Under the pieces are notes generated by a model, which worked only from the letters and a program-made list of their open reading frames with translations, searched no databases and was not told the origin of the DNA. A stretch of DNA of 12,306 nucleotides from Dehalococcoidia bacterium. GTDB lineage: Bacteria > Chloroflexota > Dehalococcoidia > Dehalococcoidales > Fen-1064. Of the stretch, positions 6,481 through 12,306 are shown one piece after another (within the stretch, counting starts at the first letter, position 1; each line of letters opens with the position of its first letter). The stretch covers positions 1 to 12,306 of the forward strand of contig PMCB01000089.1 of assembly GCA_003153955.1 (NCBI GenBank), read 5' to 3'. The position numbers were made by a program, and so were the translations under genes.

Positions 6481-6509
6481 TTAATATGTGCCTGTAAATG
6501 AGGTATGAT
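6481..6509 (+). promoter_or_regulatory. Promoter of the ABC exporter operon
   Basis: TTAATA (6481-6486) and TATGAT (6504-6509) are spaced by 17 bases and lie about 35 bases before the ATPase start. A transcript would begin near 6516. The -35 is weak (4 of 6), the -10 good (5 of 6). Confidence 0.45.
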
Positions 6510-6542
6510 TAAAAAAGGAATTTCATTAAAGGAATACATTTA

Positions 6543-7469
6543 ATGAACGATATCATCAGCGTAGAGCATGTGAACAAAGAGTTGGGGAGACGTCAAATCC
6601 TGAAAGACGTATCGCTGGCCGTGCAGCGCGGCGATATTTTCGGCTACCTGGGCCCGAACGGCGCCGGAAAGACGACCACCATCCGCATCATGCTGGGATT
6701 GATGGCCGCGAACTCCGGCAAAGTCACTTTGCTCGGCCAGGATGTCCAGATTGATAAAACCCGCCAGAAAATCGGATTTGTGCTGGAAGCGGACGGCCTT
6801 TACGACAACCTGACCGCTTACGACAACCTGCTGTTTTATGCCAAACTTTACGATATTCCCAAGCCGGCGCAGAAAGTGGATAAAATCCTGAAACAGGTAG
6901 GGCTGGCGGATAGAGCCAAAGACAAAGTTTCAACCTATTCCAAAGGCATGCGGCAGAGATTGGCGCTGGCCCGCGCCATCGCCCCCGACCCGGAAGTGCT
7001 GATACTGGACGAACCCACCGCCGGCGTCGACCCGACCGGTCAGATCGAAATCCGCCAATTGATGCTGGACATGATCAACAAAGAAGGCAAAACCATACTG
7101 TTGAGTTCGCATAACCTGGACGAAGTGCAGCGTATCTGCAATCGCATCGCGCTCATCCATCAGGGACAAATCCGGCTCTACGGCGGGCTGGAGCAGTTTA
7201 AACGCGATATGGGACAGGGCGGTTTAGTCATCGAGACCAGGGGAATGATTCCCGCAGACACATTAGCCGAGCTGCAAAAAATTCCGGATGCCACGATCCG
7301 CGAACAAAAAGATAACACGCTCATCCTGAACGTCGGGAAAAACACAGAAACTTCGGACATCATCATGCTCCTGGCATCGAGAGGTGTGAAAATAGAACAG
7401 GTGAAAAAACAGGAAGCATCCCTGGAGGATATGTACACCGCGATTGTGAAAGAATCGGAGCACAAATAA
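6543..7469 (+). CDS. ABC transporter ATP-binding protein (ABC-2 / DrrA-NatA type)
   Basis: A 308-residue ATPase that would energise export by the membrane protein encoded next to it. The nucleotide-binding domain has Walker A GPNGAGKT (37-44), the signature YSKGMRQR (132-139, the ABC-2 form of LSGGQ), Walker B and D-loop LILDEPTAGVDP (153-164) and switch His190 in SSH. Residues from about 215 onward form the extra C-terminal domain usual for DrrA/NatA-type ATPases. The start ATG 6543 has AAAGGA (6528-6533) nine bases upstream. The permease gene begins one base after this stop codon, so the two are translationally coupled. The cargo (ion, drug, lipid or peptide) cannot be read from sequence. 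Family assignment is firm; a specific name such as NatA or DrrA is not supported. Confidence 0.93.
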   Translation: MNDIISVEHVNKELGRRQILKDVSLAVQRGDIFGYLGPNGAGKTTTIRIMLGLMAANSGKVTLLGQDVQIDKTRQKIGFVLEADGLYDNLTAYDNLLFYAKLYDIPKPAQKVDKILKQVGLADRAKDKVSTYSKGMRQRLALARAIAPDPEVLILDEPTAGVDPTGQIEIRQLMLDMINKEGKTILLSSHNLDEVQRICNRIALIHQGQIRLYGGLEQFKRDMGQGGLVIETRGMIPADTLAELQKIPDATIREQKDNTLILNVGKNTETSDIIMLLASRGVKIEQVKKQEASLEDMYTAIVKESEHK

Positions 7470-7470
7470 A

Positions 7471-8217
7471 ATGAATAAAATCTGGATAATTTCCCGGAAA
7501 GATATCAGCGATGCCTTCCGCAGCCGCAGCACCTATGTTTTTCTTCTCGTAATGCTTGTTCTGACTTTTATTTATATTTCCATCTATACCGGCACGGTGA
7601 ATTCAGACCCGTACAAAAACAATCCTTCGTTGATTGCTGATTACAGCCATAAATATATCAACACTTTGGCTTATCTTTTTCCATTGATGTTTTCCAACTT
7701 CATCTGTTCGATTTTTGCCAATTACGCCGTCATTGTCGATAAAGCCAAACGGAACATCGAATCGTTAATGGCCACACCCGTCAGTATCAAGCAAATCTGG
7801 ATGGGAAAAACCCTCGCAGTCACTCTGCCCAGTGTCGGAATAGGAATCGGGATCTCGGTCGTCAGTTATCTGGTGCTGGACCTCGGGTTTGTAATGCCTA
7901 ACACCCACAGTTTTATTTATCCCGGCATTATCCCGGTTATTTCCGCGCTGATTATCATGCCGACGCTCCTGTTCGTCATTGTTGCCATTGTAACCTACAT
8001 CCAGCTGACGATAACCAATCCCCGAATCGGAAATTTTGTGTTCTCCGGGGTTTTCATCTTACTGATGATCGGAGGCGAAACGCTGCTGGCCGAAAACTAT
8101 TCTACCAATTACCTGGCGCTGGTCTACCTCGGAGTAATCGCGATTTGCGCGGTAATTGCGTATATCCTGTCCTTCTCTCTGACCAAAGAGAGGGTGCTGC
8201 TGTCCAGCAAGGTTTAA
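7471..8217 (+). CDS. ABC-2 type transporter permease
   Basis: A 248-residue integral membrane protein and the partner of the preceding ATPase. About six membrane helices can be picked out, near residues 22-40, 64-86, 115-138, 149-175, 187-203 and 214-236. The cytoplasmic segment DKAKRNIESLMATPVSIKQIWMGK (in part, 90-113) is the typical ABC-2 coupling region of the E-R-x-x-x-T-L-E-x-L-L-A-T-P-V type. The N-terminal cytoplasmic stretch RKDISDAFRSRS before helix 1 is also usual for this family. GGAG at 7457-7460, inside the end of the ATPase gene, is the ribosome site, ten bases before ATG. One permease and one ATPase imply that a full transporter would be a dimer of each. Substrate unknown. Confidence 0.88.
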   Translation: MNKIWIISRKDISDAFRSRSTYVFLLVMLVLTFIYISIYTGTVNSDPYKNNPSLIADYSHKYINTLAYLFPLMFSNFICSIFANYAVIVDKAKRNIESLMATPVSIKQIWMGKTLAVTLPSVGIGIGISVVSYLVLDLGFVMPNTHSFIYPGIIPVISALIIMPTLLFVIVAIVTYIQLTITNPRIGNFVFSGVFILLMIGGETLLAENYSTNYLALVYLGVIAICAVIAYILSFSLTKERVLLSSKV

Positions 8218-8232
8218 TTAAAAGAAAAAGTA

Positions 8233-8264
8233 TGCTGCGGATGAATTGATAATTTATCGCAGCA
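8233..8264. repeat. Strong hairpin/operator-like inverted repeat at the dehydrogenase promoter
   Basis: Arms TGCTGCG (8233-8239) and CGCAGCA (8258-8264) pair perfectly. After one bulged G, seven more pairs (8241-8247 with 8251-8257, one G-U) close on a 3-base loop. No T run follows, so it is a poor intrinsic terminator for the ABC operon. It covers the -35 box of the next promoter (8246-8251) and may be an operator. Confidence 0.55.
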
Positions 8265-8275
8265 GGGCATATAAT
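8246..8275 (+). promoter_or_regulatory. Near-consensus promoter of the polyol-type dehydrogenase gene
   Basis: TTGATA (8246-8251, 5 of 6) and a perfect TATAAT (8270-8275) are separated by 18 bases. The start would be near 8282, giving a 55-base leader with a strong ribosome site GAGGTGA (8326-8332). The -35 box lies inside the inverted repeat at 8233-8264. Confidence 0.6.
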
Positions 8276-8336
8276 CATTTCGGTTTAGTACTTAATTTGA
8301 TTTAAGGCCAAAGCTAATATATAAAGAGGTGAAATA

Positions 8337-9386
8337 ATGAAAGCAGTAGTTATCCACGGCAAAGGTGATTTCCGTTACGAAGATGTCCCGGACCCGAAAG
8401 CCGGCGAAGAAGAAGTAGTAGTAAAAATCGGCCGGTGCGGCATCTGCGCCGCCGACCCTAAGATTTATCACGGTAATGCCTATTTTGCGCAGACAGTTTA
8501 CGACCATGCCCCGATTGTCGCCGGGCATGAGTATGTCGGCGAGGTAGTAGAACTGGGCAAAGGCGCCAAAGAAAAATACGGGCTGAAAGTCGGCGACCAT
8601 GCCATCATGGAAATCCTCATCCCCTGCATGAAATGTTATTTCTGCAAGCGCGGCCGCTACAATCTGTGCGAAGTGCACACGATTACCGGCATCTCCGGGC
8701 CCAACGGCGGCTGGGCGGAATATATGAAGTTCCCCAAGGGGGCGATTGTCTGGAAAGTGCCGAACGAAATCCCCTGGGAAGCAGCCGTCACCCTTGAGCC
8801 TTTAGCCTGCGGTATCCACGGCGTGGAACGCGCCAATATCCAGTTCGGCGAAACAGCGGTATTAACCGGTTGCGGCCCCATCGGTTTGCTAATGCTGCAA
8901 GCGGCCAAATTAAAAAATCCGATGCAATTGATCGCGGTGGACACGGATGAGCACCGGCTGGCAATCGCCAAAGAAACCGGCGCCGATTTAGTGATCAATC
9001 CCGCGAAGGAAGACGTTGTTGCCAAAGTGAAATCACTCACCGGCGGTATCGGCTGCGACGTAGTGCTGGAAGCCAGCGGCAGCCCGAAAGCGGTGGTGCA
9101 GGCGGTGGATATGCTGCGGCGCGGCGGCCGGCTGATGGAATTCGGGGTATTCGCCGAAAAGACCAGTCTGGACTGGAGCATCATCAGCGATATCAAAGAA
9201 CTGGAAATATACGGCGGACATCTGGGTTTTGATACTTACCCGCAGGCAATTAAATACCTCCGGGAAGGTCTCGTGAAACCGGCCAAAGTAGTCACTCATA
9301 ACTTCCCGCTGAAAGACTGGAAGAAAGCCATCGATACCGCCGAGAATCATCTGGAGAACTCGATCAAAGTGACGATGACGCCGTAA
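8337..9386 (+). CDS. Zinc-dependent medium-chain dehydrogenase, polyol/threonine dehydrogenase type
   Basis: A 349-residue cytoplasmic MDR-family enzyme. Catalytic zinc ligands are Cys37 (CGIC, 34-37), His64-Glu65 in GHEYVGEV and Glu154 in LEPLACG. The structural zinc site is complete (Cys97, Cys100, Cys103, Cys111). The Rossmann motif GCGPIG is at 178-183, and Asp202 at the end of the second strand favours NAD+ over NADP+. The CGICAADPKIYHG segment and the spacing around GHE resemble erythritol/threitol- and sorbitol-type dehydrogenases as I know them, so the likely reaction is polyol to ketose oxidation or the reverse, but threonine or another secondary alcohol is possible. It has its own promoter and lies 95 bases upstream of the tungstoenzyme operon, which suggests a shared sugar pathway. 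Confidence 0.88.
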   Translation: MKAVVIHGKGDFRYEDVPDPKAGEEEVVVKIGRCGICAADPKIYHGNAYFAQTVYDHAPIVAGHEYVGEVVELGKGAKEKYGLKVGDHAIMEILIPCMKCYFCKRGRYNLCEVHTITGISGPNGGWAEYMKFPKGAIVWKVPNEIPWEAAVTLEPLACGIHGVERANIQFGETAVLTGCGPIGLLMLQAAKLKNPMQLIAVDTDEHRLAIAKETGADLVINPAKEDVVAKVKSLTGGIGCDVVLEASGSPKAVVQAVDMLRRGGRLMEFGVFAEKTSLDWSIISDIKELEIYGGHLGFDTYPQAIKYLREGLVKPAKVVTHNFPLKDWKKAIDTAENHLENSIKVTMTP

Positions 9387-9436
9387 TTTAATCAAGATGA
9401 ACGCAATTTTCAGCCTGAATAATACATGCTCAGAAT

Positions 9437-9445
9437 TGGTATAAT
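9437..9445 (+). promoter_or_regulatory. Extended -10 promoter of the oxidoreductase-aldolase-isomerase operon
   Basis: TGG followed directly by a perfect TATAAT (9440-9445) forms an extended -10 element. The -35 region (near 9417-9422) is poor. Transcription would begin near 9452, 30 bases before the ATG, with the ribosome site AAGGAG at 9471-9476. Confidence 0.5.
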
Positions 9446-9481
9446 AATATCAGTACATGAAACTCAAGTTAAGGAGAACAA

Positions 9482-11266
9482 ATGGGCTGTTGGGTCGGAA
9501 AGATAGCACGTGTAAATTTAACCACGGGAAAGGTGACCGTTACAGACTTACCGAAAGAAATGGCGGTTTCTTATCTGGGAGGGCGCGGTTTTGGCGCCCG
9601 CATCCTTTATGATGAAGTCGGGCCGTCGGTCGAGCCGTTCAGCCCCGAAAATCTGCTGATACTGGCGACCGGGCCGCTTAACGGCTCCAAAGCGCCGAGC
9701 AGCAGCCGTTTCAGCGTTACGACAAAGTCGCCGCTGACCGGAACGATTTTCGATTCTAATTGCGGCGGAAAAACAGGCATAAAAATCAAAGACGCCGGTT
9801 ATGATGTCCTGATTATCGAAGGCAAAGCCGCGAAACCTGTGTGGCTGATGGTGGACGAGAACGGCATTAAAATTAACGATGCCGCAAATATCTGGGGGCA
9901 GGACGTTGACATCACCACCGATACTTTATTAGGACAGGTCGCGAATCCGCAATCCGCCACTGTTGCCTGCATTGGGCCGGCCGGGGAAAACCTGGTACGG
10001 TTTGCGGCAATAATGGATGATAAATCCCGCGCAGTCGGGCGCGGCGGCGTCGGCGCGGTGATGGGTTCAAAAAACCTTAAGGCGATTGTCGCCAGCGGCA
10101 CCTCGCACGAGAGCGTAGTCGACCAGGAAACCCTCGATTTTATCGTTTATGAAGCCAGAAAAGTGCTCAAGCAAAGCCCGATCACGTCCATCGGTTTCCC
10201 GACCTACGGCACATCTTCATTGGTTCGGGTCATGGACATGATGGGCGCTTTCCCATCTTATAATTTTTCCGAATCTTCTTTCGGGTACATCAATGACGTT
10301 TCCGGGGAGACTTTACGGGAAAAGATTTTCGTCAAGCAGAAGGCCTGCTGGGGATGCCCCATCGGCTGTAAACGCGTTACAAAGACGAAAAACGGCGAAG
10401 GAGAAGGACCGGAGTATGAATCGCTCTGGGCGCTGGGGCCGGAATGCGGCATTCACGATATCGAAGTCATTGCCGAGGCCAACTACCTCTGCAACCGTTT
10501 AGGTCTGGATACAATGTCGGCCGGTGTCACCATCGGCTGCGCGATGGAAATGGCACAAAGAGGAATTGTTGATTCCGGCGTAAAATTCGGTGATATTCCG
10601 TCGCTGATGAAGATGATTGAAAATATCGCCTACCGCCGGGGTTTCGGCGATGCGCTGGCAGAAGGCTCCCGCCGTTTCTCCGAAAAATACGGCGTCCCCG
10701 AATATGCCATGCAGGTCAAGGGAATGGAATTACCCGCTTACGAACCGCGCGCCATGGGTGTGCAGGGGCTGTCTTTTGCCACTTCTAACCGCGGCGGCTG
10801 CCATTTACGGGGTAATATGCTGGGGCCGGAATTGCTCGGCGTGCCGAAGATTGTAGACCACTCCGGCGCTTCCGGCACTGTCGGCCTGCTGATTTTTCAT
10901 CAGCACCTTTCCGCCGCGTTCGACGCCCTCGGTGTCTGTAAGTTCGCCGGTTTTGCGGTCAGCGACGAAATGCTGGCCAGGATGATGACGGCCATTACCG
11001 GAATTGCATTTGTCCCGCATGATCTGCATGCCGCGGGCGAACGCATCTGGAACCTGGAGCGGCTTTACAATATCAGAGAGGGATTCACCAGCAAGGATGA
11101 TACCTTGCCCAAGAGATTCACGGATGAGCCGTTAAAAAGCGGCGCCGCTAAAGGCCGGGTCGTCAATTTAGCTCCCCAGATGGAAGAATATTACCGCTAC
11201 CGCGGCTGGAGCACCACCGGTATCCCCGGAAAAGAGAAACTGAAACTATTAGGATTGGAGGCATAA
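9482..11266 (+). CDS. Aldehyde:ferredoxin oxidoreductase family tungstoenzyme
   Basis: A 594-residue protein of normal family length (about 600). The family oxidises aldehydes to acids and reduces ferredoxin, using a tungsto-bispterin cofactor and one 4Fe-4S cluster in the cytoplasm. The N-terminal domain carries YLGGRGFGARIL (31-42), ATGPLNGS (62-69) and SRFSVTTKSPLTG (75-87), which bind the pterin. RGGVGAVMGSKNLKAI (187-202) is a further family signature. The cluster ligands are Cys289, Cys292 and Cys296 (CWGCPIGC) plus Cys486 in DALGVCKF. Glu311 (GPEYES) and His441 (GGCHLRG) match catalytic positions of the archaeal enzyme. The aldolase gene starts one base after the stop, so this enzyme probably oxidises an aldehyde released by that pathway, such as lactaldehyde, glycolaldehyde or glyceraldehyde; the choice is inference. 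Maturation genes for tungstopterin are not in the window. Confidence 0.93.
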   Translation: MGCWVGKIARVNLTTGKVTVTDLPKEMAVSYLGGRGFGARILYDEVGPSVEPFSPENLLILATGPLNGSKAPSSSRFSVTTKSPLTGTIFDSNCGGKTGIKIKDAGYDVLIIEGKAAKPVWLMVDENGIKINDAANIWGQDVDITTDTLLGQVANPQSATVACIGPAGENLVRFAAIMDDKSRAVGRGGVGAVMGSKNLKAIVASGTSHESVVDQETLDFIVYEARKVLKQSPITSIGFPTYGTSSLVRVMDMMGAFPSYNFSESSFGYINDVSGETLREKIFVKQKACWGCPIGCKRVTKTKNGEGEGPEYESLWALGPECGIHDIEVIAEANYLCNRLGLDTMSAGVTIGCAMEMAQRGIVDSGVKFGDIPSLMKMIENIAYRRGFGDALAEGSRRFSEKYGVPEYAMQVKGMELPAYEPRAMGVQGLSFATSNRGGCHLRGNMLGPELLGVPKIVDHSGASGTVGLLIFHQHLSAAFDALGVCKFAGFAVSDEMLARMMTAITGIAFVPHDLHAAGERIWNLERLYNIREGFTSKDDTLPKRFTDEPLKSGAAKGRVVNLAPQMEEYYRYRGWSTTGIPGKEKLKLLGLEA

Positions 11267-11267
11267 A

Positions 11268-11861
11268 ATGTTAGAAGAGTTTCAGCGTATCGGACGGGAT
11301 TTATTTCTCAGCGGGCTGGTAAGTTCCCACGGCGGCAACATGAGTGTACGCATGGGCGACCGCGTCCTGATTACGCACCGCGGTTCCCCGTTAGGTCAAA
11401 TTACCGCTGAAGACATCGTGGAGACAGGGCTTTACGATAACGACAGCAGTATTATGCTCGCTTCTTCGGAAACCCCGGTACACCGCACGATTTACCAGCA
11501 GACGGCCGGACTGGCAATTGTACACGCCCATCCCAAAGTCGCCGTCGCCCTGTCGCTGTTTGAAGATGAAATCATCCCCATCGATAACGAAGGTTCTTAC
11601 CTTTTGCATAAAGTACCTGTTATTTCCTCGGAAATTGCCTCCGGCACCGCCATGGCCGGGATCGTAGCGGAATCGTTGCAGAAATATAAAATCACGATGG
11701 TCCGCGGGCACGGCTGCTTCGCCATCGGCCAGGTCCTCGAGGAAGCATGGCAGTGGGTATCCTGTCTGGAAGAATCGGCGATGGTGATTTACTACGCCCG
11801 CACCCTCGGCGGCCAGACCAAAGAATTCCGCAAAAACGCCGACCAGTATAAGAAGTGGTAG
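11268..11861 (+). CDS. Class II aldolase (fuculose/ribulose-phosphate aldolase or epimerase family)
   Basis: A 197-residue zinc enzyme of the AraD/FucA fold, slightly shorter than FucA (about 215). GGNMSVR (22-28) is the phosphate-binding loop, Glu68 in SSETPVHRTIY is the catalytic acid/base, and the zinc ligands are His86 and His88 (VHAHP) with His148 (RGHG). All catalytic elements are therefore present. Family members either cleave a ketose 1-phosphate into dihydroxyacetone phosphate plus an aldehyde, or epimerise ribulose 5-phosphate. Coupling to an aldehyde oxidoreductase (start one base after that stop, ribosome site GGAG at 11257-11260) favours the aldolase role. The exact sugar is not deducible. 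A xylose-isomerase-like gene follows 38 bases later. Confidence 0.9.
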   Translation: MLEEFQRIGRDLFLSGLVSSHGGNMSVRMGDRVLITHRGSPLGQITAEDIVETGLYDNDSSIMLASSETPVHRTIYQQTAGLAIVHAHPKVAVALSLFEDEIIPIDNEGSYLLHKVPVISSEIASGTAMAGIVAESLQKYKITMVRGHGCFAIGQVLEEAWQWVSCLEESAMVIYYARTLGGQTKEFRKNADQYKKW

Positions 11862-11899
11862 GCTCAAATATTTAACTCTGTGTCTTAAGGAGAACAGCG

Positions 11900-12306
11900 A
11901 TGAAAGTTACCGCCGCCGGATTGAAAAAACTGGAAACCACCTACAAAGGCTATCTCGAAGGGGAAATCATCGACCGGTTTTTCGATGAATTCGGCATCCG
12001 GTTTGCCGCCGGGCTGTGGGCAGCCGGCAGTTTTAACGACCGTTTTGTCGGCAGCGGCTACAATCCGGGACTGGATGACAGTCTAACTGCCAAAATGGCG
12101 CGCGTCACCCAGGCAGGTATCAAAGGCTGTGAATTTCACGACTCCCAATTCGTGAGCACCGACCTCGTCGTCGATAAAAAGAAAATCGCGGAAATCAAAG
12201 CCGCGCTGAAAAAATACAAATTAACCCCGACCAACATGAACACCGACCTTTTTTCCGATGCCAAATGGAAACTGGGCGGGATTACCAACGCCAATAAATC
12301 CATCCG
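11900..12306 (+). CDS. Xylose isomerase-like TIM-barrel sugar isomerase, N-terminal part
   Basis: An open frame of 135 residues continues past the window end. Start ATG 11900 is preceded by AAGGAG (11887-11892) at 7 bases. The pattern FAAGLWAAGSF (35-45), then GIKGCEFHD (73-81), then TPTNMNTDLF (109-118) and GGITNANKSI follows the order of motifs in short actinobacterial-type xylose isomerases (GLWTVGW, GVTFHDDDL, TTNLF, GGFT-N). His80 corresponds to the ring-opening catalytic His of that family, but its partner Asp, three residues on, is Gln83 here. About two thirds of a barrel of 390 or so residues, including most metal ligands, lies outside the window. It is probably an aldose-ketose isomerase or epimerase serving the aldolase encoded upstream; substrate uncertain. 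Confidence 0.75.
   Translation, partial: MKVTAAGLKKLETTYKGYLEGEIIDRFFDEFGIRFAAGLWAAGSFNDRFVGSGYNPGLDDSLTAKMARVTQAGIKGCEFHDSQFVSTDLVVDKKKIAEIKAALKKYKLTPTNMNTDLFSDAKWKLGGITNANKSI

Noticed and set aside
6786..6788. Glu82 in the ATPase where a Q-loop Gln might be expected
   Set aside because: Acidic residues near this position are, as far as I know, seen in many ABC-2 ATPases, so it is not a sign of inactivity.
8657..9196. 179-codon open frame antisense to the zinc dehydrogenase
   Set aside because: It lies wholly inside a gene with complete zinc and NAD motifs, and its Ser/Pro/Thr-rich product is typical of reverse-strand translation of a GC-rich gene.
11391..11867. 158-codon open frame antisense to the class II aldolase
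   Set aside because: The sense gene has all catalytic residues and is coupled to the preceding gene; the reverse frame shows no family signature.
1..12306. Mobile element, prophage, toxin-antitoxin, defence island or CRISPR content
   Set aside because: I found no transposase, integrase, terminal repeats, regularly spaced repeats or paired small toxin and antitoxin genes; the phage-like similarity is limited to the inserted domain of the glycosyltransferases.

Overview
This 12.3 kb window is bacterial chromosomal DNA of moderate GC content. It looks like an anaerobic or microaerobic heterotroph: it carries a tungsten-type aldehyde:ferredoxin oxidoreductase, a compact Old Yellow Enzyme-type flavin reductase, an acyl-CoA-type dehydrogenase and the start of a cytochrome bd oxidase gene. 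Two bacterial PMT-type (GT39) protein glycosyltransferases and the overall gene style would suit a Chloroflexota (Dehalococcoidia-like) genome, but this placement is an inference from gene content, not from a marker gene. I see no insertion sequence, integrase, phage module or CRISPR array.

Layout. 1-83 (-): 5' end of cydB. 263-1267 (+): single-domain flavin oxidoreductase, convergent with 1288-2217 (-), a 3-hydroxyacyl-CoA dehydrogenase family protein. 2390-4060 and 4160-5731 (+): tandem paralogous membrane glycosyltransferases of the PMT family. Both carry the same extra beta-rich domain in their first outer loop. 5843-6094 (+): unknown 83-residue protein. 6095-6542: non-coding stretch holding a long imperfect palindrome, tRNA-Val(GAC) on the minus strand with its promoter, and the promoter of the next operon. 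6543-8217 (+): two-gene ABC-2 type exporter (ATPase plus permease). 8337-9386 (+): zinc- and NAD-dependent polyol-type dehydrogenase with a near-consensus promoter overlapped by a hairpin. 9482-12306 (+): an apparent operon of aldehyde ferredoxin oxidoreductase, class II aldolase and a xylose-isomerase-like protein cut by the window end.

How the genes may work together. The last four genes look like a sugar or sugar-alcohol pathway. The dehydrogenase would oxidise a polyol or ketose-type alcohol, the isomerase-like protein would interconvert aldose and ketose, and the aldolase would split a ketose phosphate into a C3 unit plus a short aldehyde. The tungstoenzyme could then oxidise that aldehyde to the acid and pass electrons to ferredoxin. 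No kinase is visible inside the window, so the substrate stays open. The two PMT-like enzymes probably glycosylate exported proteins from a polyprenyl-phosphate sugar donor; their shared inserted domain and a substitution at a normally conserved arginine make them the most unusual proteins here.
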